Shown here: positions 1 to 14,243 of the stretch, in pieces
How the letters are laid out: every line of letters starts with the position of its first letter
Position numbering within the stretch: position 1 is the first letter of the stretch
Assembly (NCBI GenBank): GCA_947561715.1
Contig: OX387201.1
Location: 12,290,001-12,354,000 of the forward strand
DNA length: 64,000 nucleotides
Direction of reading: 5' to 3'
From: Ascidia mentula
Taxonomy: Eukaryota > Chordata > Ascidiacea > Phlebobranchia > Ascidiidae
The notes under the pieces: generated by a model
The model's input: only the letters and a program-made list of their open reading frames with translations
Databases searched by the model: none
What the model was told of the DNA's origin: nothing
Made by a program: the position numbers and the translations under genes

Positions 1-3000
1 TACAGTGGAAAACGCTGATACTCCAGTACTAAGTTTGCGGTTGCACAACGTATGTAACTATGCGATTTCAGCACTTGTCCATTTTGCAGTATATGAATTT
101 TCGATAAAAAATATTTTTTTTCATTACAAGCTTTATTATACAGTGGAAAACGCTGATACTCCAGTACTGAGTTTGCGGTTGCACAACGTATGTAACTCTG
201 CGCTTTCAGCACTTGTCCATTTTGCAGTATATGACTTTTCGATAAAATATATTTTTTTTCAGTACAAGCTTTATTATACAGTGGAAAACGCTGATACTCC
301 AGTACTGAGTTTGCGGTTGCACAACGTATGTAACTATGCGATTTCAGCACTTGTCCATTTTGCAGTATATGACTTTTCGATAAAAAATATTTTTTTTCAT
401 TGCAAGCTTTATTATACAGTGGAAAACGCTGATACTCCAGTATTGCGTTTGCGGTTGCACAACGTATGTAACTATGCGCTTTCAGCACTTGTCCATTTTG
501 CAGCATATGACTTTTCGATAAAAAATATTTTTTTTCAGTACAAGCTTTATTATACAGTGGAAAACGCTGATACTCCAGTACTGAGTTTGCGGTTGCACAA
601 CGCATGTAACTATGCGATTTCAGCACTTGTCCATTTTGCAGTATATGACTTTTCGATAAAAAATATTTTTTTTCAGTACAAGCTTTATTATACAGTGGAA
701 AACGCTGATACTCCAGTACTGAGTTTGCGGTTGCACAACGCAGGTAACTATGCGATTTCAGCACTTGTCCATTTTTCAGTATATGACTTTTCGATAAAAA
801 ATATTTTTTTTCAGTACAAGCTTTATTATACAGTGGAAAACGCTGATACTCCAGTACTGAGTTTGCGGTTGCACAACGTATGTAACTATGCGATTTCAGC
901 ACTTGTCCATTTTGCAGTATATGACTTTTCGATAAAAAATATGTTTTTTCAGTACAAGCTTTATTATACAGTGGAAAACGCTGATACTCCAGTACTGAGT
1001 TTGCGGTTGCACAACGTATGTAACTATGCGATTTCAGCACTTGTCCATTTTGCAGTATATGACTTTTCGATGAAAAATATTTTTTTTCATTACAAGCTTT
1101 ATTATACAGTGGAAAACGCTGATACTCCAGTACTGAGTTTGCGGTTGCACAACGTATGTAACTATGCGATTTCAGCACTTGTCCATTTTGCAGTATATGA
1201 CTTTTCGATAAAAAATATGTTTTTTCAGTACAAGCTTTATTATACAGTGGAAAACGCTGATACTCCAGTACTGAGTTTGCGGTTGCACAACGCATGTAAC
1301 TATGCGATTTCAGCACTTGTCCATTTTGCAGTATATGACTTTTCGATAAAAAATATTTTTTTTCAGTACAAGCTTTATTATACAGTGGAAAACGCTGATA
1401 CTCCAGTACTGAGTTTGCGGTTGTACAACGCATGTAACTATGCGATTTCAGTACTTGTCCATTTTGCAGTATATGACTTTTCGATAAAAAATATTTTTTT
1501 TCAGTACAAGCTTTATTATACAGTGGAAAACGCTGATACTCCAGTACTGAGTTTGCGGTTGCACAACGTATGTAACTATGCGATTTCAGCACTTGTCCAT
1601 TTTGCAGTATATGACTTTTCGATAAAAAATATGTTTTTTCAGTACAAGCTTTATTATACAGTGGAAAACGTTGATACTCCAGTACTGAGTTTGCGGTTGC
1701 ACAACGTATGTAACTATGCGATTTCAGCACTTGTCCATTTTGCAGTATATGACTTTTCGATGAAAAATATTTTTTTTCATTACAAGCTTTATTATACAGT
1801 GGAAAACGCTGATACTCCAGTACTGAGTTTGCGGTTGCACAACGTATGTAACTCTGCGCTTTCAGCATTTGTCCATTTTGCAGTATATGACTTTTCGATA
1901 AAAAATATTTTTTTTCAGTACAAGCTTTATTATACAGTGGAAAACGCTGATACTCCAGTACTGAGTTTGCGGTTGCACAACGTATGTAACTATGCGATTT
2001 CAGCACTTGTCCATTTTGCAGTATATGACTTTTCGATAAAAAATATTTTTTTTCATTACAAGCTTTATTATACAATGGAAAACGCTGATACTCCAGTACT
2101 GAGTTTGCGGTTGCACAACGTATGTAACTCTGCGCTTTCAGCATTTGTCCATTTTGCAGTATATGACTTTTCGATAAAAAATATTTTTTTTCAGTACAAG
2201 CTTTATTATACAGTGGAAAACGCTGATACTCCAGTACTGAGTTTGCGGTTGCACAACGTATGTAACTATGCGATTTCAGCACTTGTCCATTTTGCAGTAT
2301 ATGACTTTTCGATAAAAAATATGTTTTTTCAGTACAACCTTTATTATACAGTGGAAAACGCTGATACTCCAGTACTGAGTTTGCGGTTGCACAACGTATG
2401 TAACTATGCGATTTCAGCACTTGTCCATTTTGCAGTATATGACTTTTCGATGAAAAATATTTTTTTTCATTACAAGCTTTATTATACAGTGGAAAACGCT
2501 GATACTCCAGTACTGAGTTTGCGTTTGCACAACGTATGTAACTTTGAGCTTTCAGCATTTGTCCATTTTGCAGTATATGACTTTTCGATAAAAAATATTT
2601 TTTTTCAGTACAAGCTTTATTATACAGTGGAAAACGCTGATACTCCAGTACTGAGTTTGCGGTTGCACAACGCATGTAACTATGCGATTTCAGCACTTGT
2701 CCATTTTGCAGTATATGACTTTTCGATAAAAAATATTTTTTTTCAGTACAAGCTTTATTATACAGTGGAAAACGCTGATACTCCAGTACTGAGTTTGCGG
2801 TTGCACAACGTATGTAACTATGCGATTTCAGCACTTGTCCATTTTGCAGTATATGACTTTTCGATAAAAAATATGTTTTTTCAGTACAAGCTTTATTATA
2901 CAGTGGAAAACGCTGATACTCCAGTACTAAGTTTGCGGTTGCACAACGTATGTAACTATGCGATTTCAGCACTTGTCCATTTTGCAGTATATGACTTTTC

Positions 3001-5183
3001 GATAAAAAATATTTTTTTTCAGTACAAGCTTTATTATACAGTGGAAAACACTGATACTCCAGTACTGAGTTTGCGGTTGCACAACGCAGGTAACTATGCG
3101 ATTTCAGCACTTGTCCATTTTGCAGTATATGACTTTTCGATAAAAAATATTTTTTTTCAGTACAAGCTTTATTATACAGTGGAAAACGCTGATACTCCAG
3201 TACTGAGTTTGCGGTTGCACAACGTATGTAACTATGCGATTTCAGCACTTGTCCATTTTGCAGTATATGACTTTTCGATAAAAAATATTTTTTTTCATTG
3301 CAAGCTTTATTATACAGTGGAAAACGCTGATACTCCAGTATTGCGTTTGCGGTTGCACAACGTATGTAACTATGCGCTTTCAGCACTTGTCCATTTTGCA
3401 GTATATGACTTTTCGATAAAAAATATTTTTTTTCAGTACAAGCTTTATTATACAGTGGAAAACGCTGATACTCCAGTACTGAGTTTGCGGTTGCACAAAG
3501 TATGTAACTCTGCGCTTTCAGCACATGTCCATTTTGCAGTATATGACTTTTCGATAAAAAATATTTTTTTTCATTACAAGCTTTATTATACAGTGGAAAA
3601 CGCTGATACTCCAGTACTGAGTTTGCGGTTGCACAACATAAGTAACTCTGCGCTTTCAGCACTTGTCCATTTTGCAGTATTTGACTTTTCGATAAAAAAC
3701 TATGTTTTTTCAGTACAAGCTTTATTATACAGTGGAAAACGCTGATACACCAGTACTGAGTTTGCGGTTGCACAACGTATGTAACTATGCGATTTCAGCA
3801 CTTGTCCATTTTGCAGTATATGACTTTTCGATAAAAAATATGTTTTTTCAGTACAAGCTTTATTATACAGTGGAAAACGCTGATACTCCAGTACTGAGTT
3901 TGCGGTTGCACAACGTATGTAACTATGCAATTTCAGCACTTGTCCATTTTGCAGTATATGACTTTTCGATGAAAAATATTTTTTTTTCAGTACAAGCTTT
4001 ATTATACAGTGGAAAACGCTGATACTCCAGTACTGAGTTTGCGGTTGCACAACGTATGTAACTATGGGATTTCAGCACTTGTCCATTTTGCAGTATATGA
4101 CTTTTCGATAAAAAATATTGTTTTTTCAGTACAAGCTTTATTATACAGTGAAAAACGCTGATACTCCAGTACTGAGTTTGCAGTTGCACAACGTATGTAA
4201 CTATGCGCTTTCAGCACTTGTCCATTTTGTAGTATGTGACTTTTCGATAAAAAATATTTTTTTTCAGTACAAGCTTTATTATACAGTGGAAAACGCTGAT
4301 ACTCCAGTACTGAGTTTGCGGTTGCACAACGTATGTAACTCTGCGCTTTCAGCACTTGTCCATTTTGCAGTATATGACTTTTCGATAAAAAATATTTTTT
4401 TTCAGTACAAGCTTTATTATACAGTGGAAAAGGCTGATACTCCAGTACTGAGTTTGCGGTTGCACAACGTATGTAACTATGCGATTTCAGCACTTGTCCA
4501 TTTTGCAGTATATGACTTTTCGATAAAAAATATTTTTTTTCATTGCAAGCTTTATTATACAGTGGAAAACGCTGATACTCCAGTATTGCGTTTGCGGTTG
4601 CACAACGTATGTAACTATGCGCTTTCAGCACTTGTCCATTTTGCAGTATATGACTTTTCGATAAAAAATATTTTTTTTCAGTACAAGCTTTATTATACAG
4701 TGGAAAACGCTGATACTCCAGTACTGAGTTTGCGGTTGCACAACGCATGTAACTATGCGATTTCAGCACTTGTCCATTTTGCAGTATATGACTTTTCGAT
4801 AAAAAATATTTTTTTTCAGTACAAGCTTTATTATACAGTGGAAAACGCTGATACTCCAGTACTGAGTTTGCGGTTGCACAACGTATGTAACTATGCGATT
4901 TCAGCACTTGTCCATTTTGCAGTATATGACTTTTCGATAAAAAATATGTTTTTTCAGTACAAGCTTTATTATACAGTGGAAAACGCTGATACTCCAGTAC
5001 TAAGTTTGCGGTTGCACAACGTATGTAACTATGCGATTTCAGCACTTGTCCATTTTGCAGTATATGACTTTTCGATAAAAAATATTTTTTTTCAGTACAA
5101 GCTTTATTATACAGTGGAAAACGCTGATACTCCAGTACTGAGTTTGCGGTTGCACAACGCAAGTAACTAAGCGATTTCAGCAC

Positions 5184-7942
5184 TTGTCCATTTTGCAGTA
5201 TATGACTTTTCGATAAAAAATATTTTTTTCAGTACAAGCTTTATTATACAGTGGAAAACGCTGATACTCCAGTACTGAGTTTGCGGTTGCACAACGTATG
5301 TAACTATGCGATTTCAGCACTTGTCCATTTTGCAGTATATGACTTTTCGATAAAAAATATGTTTTTTCAGTACAAGCTTTATTATACAGTGGAAAACGCT
5401 GATACTCCAGTACTGAGTTTGCGGTTGCACAACGTATGTAACTATGCGATTTCAGCACTTGTCCATTTTGCAGTATATGACTTTTCGATGAAAAATATTT
5501 TTTTTCATTACAAGCTTTATTATACAGTGGAAAACGCTGATACTCCAGTACTGAGTTTGCGGTTGCACAACGTATGTAACTCTGCGATTTCAGCACTTGT
5601 CCATTTTGCAGTATATGACTTTTCGATAAAAAATATTTTTTTTCAGTACAAGCTTTATTATACAGTGGAAAACGCTGATACTCCAGTACTGAGTTTGCGG
5701 TTGCACAACGCATGTAACTATGCGATTTCAGCACTTGTCCATTTTGCAGTATATGACTTTTCGATAAAAAATATTTTTTTTCAGTACAAGCTTTATTATA
5801 CAGTGGAAAACGCTGATACTCCAGTACTGAGTTTGCGGTTGCACAACGCATGTAACTATGCGATTTCAGTACTTGTCCATTTTGCAGTATATGACTTTTC
5901 GATAAAAAATATTTTTTTTCAGTACAAGCTTTATTATACAGTGGAAAACGCTGATACTCCAGTACTGAGTTTGCGGTTGCACAACGTATGTAACTATGCG
6001 ATTTCAGCACTTGTCCATTTTGCAGTATATGACTTTTCGATAAAAAATATGTTTTTTCAGTACAAGCTTTATTATACAGTGGAAAACGCTGATACTCCAG
6101 TACTGAGTTTGCGGTTGCACAACGTATGTAACTATGCGATTTCAGCACTTGTCCATTTTGCAGTATATGACTTTTCGATGAAAAATATTTTTTTTCATTA
6201 CAAGCTTTATTATACAGTGGAAAACGCTGATACTCCAGTACTGAGTTTGCGGTTGCACAACGTATGTAACTCTGCGCTTTCAGCATTTGTCCATTTTGCA
6301 GTATATGACTTTTCGATAAAAAATATTTTATTTCAGTACAAGCTTTATTATACAGTGGAAAACGCTGATACTCCAGTACTGAGTTTGCGGTTGCACAACG
6401 TATGTAACTATGCGATTTCAGCACTTGTCCATTTTGCAGTATATGACTTTTCGATAAAAAATATGTTTTTTCAGTACAAGCTTTATTATACAGTGGAAAA
6501 CGCTGATACTCCAGTACTGAGTTTGCGGTTGCACAACGTATGTAACTATGCGATTTCAGCACTTGTCCATTTTGCAGTATATGACTTTTCGATGAAAAAT
6601 ATTTTTTTTCATTACAAGCTTTATTATACAGTGGAAAACGCTGATACTCCAGTACTGAGTTTGCGGTTGCACAACGTATGTAACTCTGCGCTTTCAGCAT
6701 TTGTCCATTTTGCAGTATATGACTTTTCGATAAAAAATATTTTTTTTCAGTACAAGCTTTATTATACAGTGGAAAACGCTGATACTCCAGTACTGAGTTT
6801 GCGGTTGCACAACGCATGTAACTATGCGATTTCAGCACTTGTCCATTTTGCAGTATATGACTTTTCGATAAAAAATATTTTTTTTCAGTACAAGCTTTAT
6901 TATACAGTGGAAAACGCTGATACTCCAGTACTGAGTTTGCGGTTGCACAACGCAGGTAACTATGCGATTTCAGCACTTGTCCATTTTGCAGTATATGACT
7001 TTTCGATAAAAAATATTTTTTTTCAGTACAAGCTTTATTATACAGTGGAAAACGCTGATACTCCAGTACTGAGTTTGCGGTTGCACAACGTATGTAACTC
7101 TGCGCTTTCAGCACTTGTCCATTTTGCAGTATATGACTTTTCGATAAAAAATATTTTTTTTCAGTACAAGCTTTATTATACAGTGGAAAACGCTGATACT
7201 CCAGTACTGAGTTTGCGGTTGCACAACGCAAGTAACTATGCGATTTCAGCACTTGTCCATTTTGCAGTATATGACTTTTCGATAAAAAATATTTTTTTTC
7301 GGTACAAGCTTTATTATACAGTGGAAAACGCTGATACTCCAGTACTGAGTTTGCGGTTGCACAACGTATGTAACTATGCGATTTCAGCACTTGTCCATTT
7401 TGCAGTATATGACTTTTCGATAAAAAATATTTTTTTTCAGTACAAGCTTTATTATACAGTGGAAAACGCTGATACTCCAGTACTGAGTTTGCGGTTGCAC
7501 AACGCATGTAACTATGCGATTTCAGCACTTGTCCATTTTGCAGTATATGACTTTTCGATAAAAAATATTTTTTTTCAGTACAAGCTTTATTATACAGTGG
7601 AAAACGCTGATACTCCAGTACTGAGTTTGCGGTTGCACAACGTATGTAACTAAGCGATTTCAGCACTTGTCCATTTTGCAGTATATGACTTTTCGATAAA
7701 AAATATGTTTTTTCAGTACAAGCTTTATTATACAGTGGAAAACGCTGATACTCCAGTACTAAGTTTGCGGTTGCACAACGTATGTAACTATGCGATTTCA
7801 GCACTTGTCCATTTTGCAGTATATGACTTTTCGATAAAAAATATTTTTTTTCAGTACAAGCTTTATTATACAGTGGAAAACGCTGATACTCCAGTACTGA
7901 GTTTGCGGTTGCACAACGCAAGTAACTAAGCGATTTCAGCAC
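5184..7942 (+). repeat. Higher-order block H1a (20 monomers, 2,759 bp)
   Basis: Begins just after a monomer carrying TAACTAAGCG and contains one monomer with a T7 instead of T8 tract near 5222, hence 20 x 138 minus 1. The order of monomer variants from 5184 to about 7.21 kb is the same as in 7943 to about 9.97 kb, at a constant offset of 2,759 bp. After that the two differ in monomer order, so H1a is a shorter relative of H1b. Block limits are set by the repeated marker and are otherwise arbitrary within a tandem array. Confidence 0.8.
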
Positions 7943-10900
7943 TTGTCCATTTTGCAGTATATGACTTTTCGATAAAAAATATTTTTTTCAGTACAAGCTT
8001 TATTATACAGTGGAAAACGCTGATACTCCAGTACTGAGTTTGCGGTTGCACAACGTATGTAACTATGCGATTTCAGCACTTGTCCATTTTGCAGTATATG
8101 ACTTTTCGATAAAAAATATGTTTTTTCAGTACAAGCTTTATTATACAGTGGAAAACGCTGATACTCCAGTACTGAGTTTGCGGTTGCACAACGTATGTAA
8201 CTATGCGATTTCAGCACTTGTCCATTTTGCAGTATATGACTTTTCGATGAAAAATATTTTTTTTCATTACAAGCTTTATTATACAGTGGAAAACGCTGAT
8301 ACTCCAGTACTGAGTTTGCGGTTGCACAACGTATGTAACTCTGCGATTTCAGCACTTGTCCATTTTGCAGTATATGACTTTTCGATAAAAAATATTTTTT
8401 TTCAGTACAAGCTTTATTATACAGTGGAAAACGCTGATACTCCAGTACTGAGTTTGCGGTTGCACAACGCATGTAACTATGCGATTTCAGCACTTGTCCA
8501 TTTTGCAGTATATGACTTTTCGATAAAAAATATTTTTTTTCAGTACAAGCTTTATTATACAGTGGAAAACGCTGATACTCCAGTACTGAGTTTGCGGTTG
8601 CACAACGCATGTAACTATGCGATTTCAGTACTTGTCCATTTTGCAGTATATGACTTTTCGATAAAAAATATTTTTTTTCAGTACAAGCTTTATTATACAG
8701 TGGAAAACGCTGATACTCCAGTACTGAGTTTGCGGTTGCACAACGTATGTAACTATGCGATTTCAGCACTTGTCCATTTTGCAGTATATGACTTTTCGAT
8801 AAAAAATATGTTTTTTCAGTACAAGCTTTATTATACAGTGGAAAACGCTGATACTCCAGTACTGAGTTTGCGGTTGCACAACGTATGTAACTATGCGATT
8901 TCAGCACTTGTCCATTTTGCAGTATATGACTTTTCGATGAAAAATATTTTTTTTCATTACAAGCTTTATTATACAGTGGAAAACGCTGATACTCCAGTAC
9001 TGAGTTTGCGGTTGCACAACGTATGTAACTCTGCGCTTTCAGCATTTGTCCATTTTGCAGTATATGACTTTTCGATAAAAAATATTTTATTTCAGTACAA
9101 GCTTTATTATACAGTGGAAAACGCTGATACTCCAGTACTGAGTTTGCGGTTGCACAACGTATGTAACTATGCGATTTCAGCACTTGTCCATTTTGCAGTA
9201 TATGACTTTTCGATAAAAAATATGTTTTTTCAGTACAAGCTTTATTATACAGTGGAAAACGCTGATACTCCAGTACTGAGTTTGCGGTTGCACAACGTAT
9301 GTAACTATGCGATTTCAGCACTTGTCCATTTTGCAGTATATGACTTTTCGATGAAAAATATTTTTTTTCATTACAAGCTTTATTATACAGTGGAAAACGC
9401 TGATACTCCAGTACTGAGTTTGCGGTTGCACAACGTATGTAACTCTGCGCTTTCAGCATTTGTCCATTTTGCAGTATATGACTTTTCGATAAAAAATATT
9501 TTTTTTCAGTACAAGCTTTATTATACAGTGGAAAACGCTGATACTCCAGTACTGAGTTTGCGGTTGCAAAACGCATGTAACTATGCGATTTCAGCACTTG
9601 TCCATTTTGCAGTATATGACTTTTCGATAAAAAATATTTTTTTTCAGTACAAGCTTTATTATACAGTGGAAAACGCTGATACTCCAGTACTGAGTTTGCG
9701 GTTGCACAACGCAGGTAACTATGCGATTTCAGCACTTGTCCATTTTGCAGTATATGACTTTTCGATAAAAAATATTTTTTTTCAGTACAAGCTTTATTAT
9801 ACAGTGGAAAACGCTGATACTCCAGTACTGAGTTTGCGGTTGCACAACGTATGTAACTCTGCGCTTTCAGCACTTGTCCATTTTGCAGTATATGACTTTT
9901 CGATAAAAAATATTTTTTTTCAGTACAAGCTTTATTATACAGTGGAAAACGCTGATACTCCAGTACTGAGTTTGCGGTTGCACAACGTATGTAACTATGC
10001 GATTTCAGCACTTGTCCATTTTGCAGTATATGACTTTTCGATAAAAAATATGTTTTTTCAGTACAAGCTTTATTATACAGTGGAAAACGCTGATACTCCA
10101 GTACTAAGTTTGCGGTTGCACAACGTATGTAACTATGCGATTTCAGCACTTGTCCATTTTGCAGTATATGACTTTTCGATAAAAAATATTTTTTTTCAGT
10201 ACAAGCTTTATTATACAGTGGAAAACGCTGATACTCCAGTACTGAGTTTGCGGTTGCACAACGCAGGTAACTATGCGATTTCAGCACTTGTCCATTTTGC
10301 AGTATATGACTTTTCGATAAAAAATATGTTTTTTCAGTACAAGCTTTATTATACAGTGAAAAACGCTGATACTCCAGTACTGAGTTTGCGGTTGCACAAC
10401 GTATGTAACTATGCGATTTCAGCACTTGTCCATTTTGCAGTATATGACTTTTCGATGAAAAATATTTTTTTTCATTACAAGCTTTATTATACAGTGGAAA
10501 ACGCTGATACTCCAGTGCTGAGTTTGCGGTTGCACAACGCATGTAACTATGCGATTTCAGCACTTGTCCATTTTGCAGTATATGACTTTTCGATAAAAAA
10601 TATGTTTTTTCAGTACAAGCTTTATTATACAGTGGAAAACGCTGATACTCCAGTACTGAGTTTGCGGTTGCACAACGCATGTAACTATGCGATTTCAGCA
10701 CTTGTCCATTTTGCAGTATATGACTTTTCGATAAAAAATATGTTTTTTCAGTACAAGCTTTATTATACAGTGGAAAACGCTGATACTCCAGTACTAAGTT
10801 TGCGGTTGCACAACGTATGTAACTATGCGATTTCAGCACTTGTCCATTTTGCAGTATATGACTTTTCGATAAAAAATATGTTTTTTCAGTACAAGCTTTA

Positions 10901-11390
10901 TTATACAGTGGAAAACGCTGATACTCCAGTACTGAGTTTGCGGTTGCACAACGCATGTAACTATGCGATTTCAGCACTTGTCCATTTTGCAGTATATGAC
11001 TTTTCGATAAAAAATATGTTTTTTCAGTACAACTTTATTATACAGTGGAAAACGCTGATACTCCAGTACTGAGTTTGCGGTTGCACAACGCATGTAACTC
11101 TGCGATTTCAGCACTTGTCCATTTTGCAGTATATGACTTTTCGATAAAAAATATGTTTTTTCAGTACAAGCTTTATTATACAGTGGAAAACGCTGATACT
11201 CCAGTACTAAGTTTGCGGTTGCACAACGTATGTAACTATGCGATTTCAGCACTTGTCCATTTTGCAGTATATGACTTTTCGATAAAAAATATTTTTTTTC
11301 AGTACAAGCTTTATTATACAGTGGAAAACGCTGATACTCCAGTACTGAGTTTGCGGTTGCACAACGCAAGTAACTAAGCGATTTCAGCAC
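7943..11390 (+). repeat. Higher-order block H1b (25 monomers, 3,448 bp)
   Basis: Carries the same T7 marker (near 7982) as H1a and a second 1-bp deletion near 11031, where ACAAGCTTT became ACAACTTT. That accounts for 25 x 138 minus 2. Its first 2.85 kb recurs in H1c at an offset of 3,448 bp. I saw a single substitution over most of that length (A at 9569 against C at 13017), so these are very recent copies. Confidence 0.8.
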
Positions 11391-14243
11391 TTGTCCATTT
11401 TGCAGTATATGACTTTTCGATAAAAAATATTTTTTTCAGTACAAGCTTTATTATACAGTGGAAAACGCTGATACTCCAGTACTGAGTTTGCGGTTGCACA
11501 ACGTATGTAACTATGCGATTTCAGCACTTGTCCATTTTGCAGTATATGACTTTTCGATAAAAAATATGTTTTTTCAGTACAAGCTTTATTATACAGTGGA
11601 AAACGCTGATACTCCAGTACTGAGTTTGCGGTTGCACAACGTATGTAACTATGCGATTTCAGCACTTGTCCATTTTGCAGTATATGACTTTTCGATGAAA
11701 AATATTTTTTTTCATTACAAGCTTTATTATACAGTGGAAAACGCTGATACTCCAGTACTGAGTTTGCGGTTGCACAACGTATGTAACTCTGCGATTTCAG
11801 CACTTGTCCATTTTGCAGTATATGACTTTTCGATAAAAAATATTTTTTTTCAGTACAAGCTTTATTATACAGTGGAAAACGCTGATACTCCAGTACTGAG
11901 TTTGCGGTTGCACAACGCATGTAACTATGCGATTTCAGCACTTGTCCATTTTGCAGTATATGACTTTTCGATAAAAAATATTTTTTTTCAGTACAAGCTT
12001 TATTATACAGTGGAAAACGCTGATACTCCAGTACTGAGTTTGCGGTTGCACAACGCATGTAACTATGCGATTTCAGTACTTGTCCATTTTGCAGTATATG
12101 ACTTTTCGATAAAAAATATTTTTTTTCAGTACAAGCTTTATTATACAGTGGAAAACGCTGATACTCCAGTACTGAGTTTGCGGTTGCACAACGTATGTAA
12201 CTATGCGATTTCAGCACTTGTCCATTTTGCAGTATATGACTTTTCGATAAAAAATATGTTTTTTCAGTACAAGCTTTATTATACAGTGGAAAACGCTGAT
12301 ACTCCAGTACTGAGTTTGCGGTTGCACAACGTATGTAACTATGCGATTTCAGCACTTGTCCATTTTGCAGTATATGACTTTTCGATGAAAAATATTTTTT
12401 TTCATTACAAGCTTTATTATACAGTGGAAAACGCTGATACTCCAGTACTGAGTTTGCGGTTGCACAACGTATGTAACTCTGCGCTTTCAGCATTTGTCCA
12501 TTTTGCAGTATATGACTTTTCGATAAAAAATATTTTATTTCAGTACAAGCTTTATTATACAGTGGAAAACGCTGATACTCCAGTACTGAGTTTGCGGTTG
12601 CACAACGTATGTAACTATGCGATTTCAGCACTTGTCCATTTTGCAGTATATGACTTTTCGATAAAAAATATGTTTTTTCAGTACAAGCTTTATTATACAG
12701 TGGAAAACGCTGATACTCCAGTACTGAGTTTGCGGTTGCACAACGTATGTAACTATGCGATTTCAGCACTTGTCCATTTTGCAGTATATGACTTTTCGAT
12801 GAAAAATATTTTTTTTCATTACAAGCTTTATTATACAGTGGAAAACGCTGATACTCCAGTACTGAGTTTGCGGTTGCACAACGTATGTAACTCTGCGCTT
12901 TCAGCATTTGTCCATTTTGCAGTATATGACTTTTCGATAAAAAATATTTTTTTTCAGTACAAGCTTTATTATACAGTGGAAAACGCTGATACTCCAGTAC
13001 TGAGTTTGCGGTTGCACAACGCATGTAACTATGCGATTTCAGCACTTGTCCATTTTGCAGTATATGACTTTTCGATAAAAAATATTTTTTTTCAGTACAA
13101 GCTTTATTATACAGTGGAAAACGCTGATACTCCAGTACTGAGTTTGCGGTTGCACAACGCAGGTAACTATGCGATTTCAGCACTTGTCCATTTTGCAGTA
13201 TATGACTTTTCGATAAAAAATATTTTTTTTCAGTACAAGCTTTATTATACAGTGGAAAACGCTGATACTCCAGTACTGAGTTTGCGGTTGCACAACGTAT
13301 GTAACTCTGCGCTTTCAGCACTTGTCCATTTTGCAGTATATGACTTTTCGATAAAAAATATTTTTTTTCAGTACAAGCTTTATTATACAGTGGAAAACGC
13401 TGATACTCCAGTACTGAGTTTGCGGTTGCACAACGTATGTAACTATGCGATTTCAGCACTTGTCCATTTTGCAGTATATGACTTTTCGATAAAAAATATG
13501 TTTTTTCAGTACAAGCTTTATTATACAGTGGAAAACGCTGATACTCCAGTACTAAGTTTGCGGTTGCACAACGTATGTAACTATGCGATTTCAGCACTTG
13601 TCCATTTTGCAGTATATGACTTTTCGATAAAAAATATTTTTTTTCAGTACAAGCTTTATTATACAGTGGAAAACGCTGATACTCCAGTACTGAGTTTGCG
13701 GTTGCACAACGCAGGTAACTATGCGATTTCAGCACTTGTCCATTTTGCAGTATATGACTTTTCGATAAAAAATATGTTTTTTCAGTACAAGCTTTATTAT
13801 ACAGTGAAAAACGCTGATACTCCAGTACTGAGTTTGCGGTTGCACAACGTATGTAACTATGCGATTTCAGCACTTGTCCATTTTGCAGTATATGACTTTT
13901 CGATGAAAAATATTTTTTTTCATTACAAGCTTTATTATACAGTGGAAAACGCTGATACTCCAGTGCTGAGTTTGCGGTTGCACAACGCATGTAACTATGC
14001 GATTTCAGCACTTGTCCATTTTGCAGTATATGACTTTTCGATAAAAAATATGTTTTTTCAGTACAAGCTTTATTATACAGTGGAAAACGCTGATACTCCA
14101 GTACTGAGTTTGCGGTTGCACAACGCATGTAACTATGCGATTTCAGCACTTGTCCATTTTGCAGTATATGACTTTTCGATAAAAAATATGTTTTTTCAGT
14201 ACAAGCTTTATTATACAGTGGAAAACGCTGATACTCCAGTACT
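11391..14243 (+). repeat. Higher-order block H1c (partial copy of H1b)
   Basis: Matches H1b from its T7 marker (near 11430) as far as about 14243. There CTGAG (G at 14244) replaces CTAAG (A at 10796), and the array moves into a different block through a TATTG-T6 monomer with its extra base near 14329. The switch in monomer order marks a recombination junction between array families. Confidence 0.75.

Noticed and set aside
5..3745. 1246-codon open frame of a 46-residue repeat, and similar frames on both strands throughout the arrays
   Set aside because: It exists because 138 is divisible by 3 and the monomer has no stop in that frame. Its start is a GTG inside a repeat, it ends at a random indel, the opposite strand is equally open, and variation does not spare amino acids.
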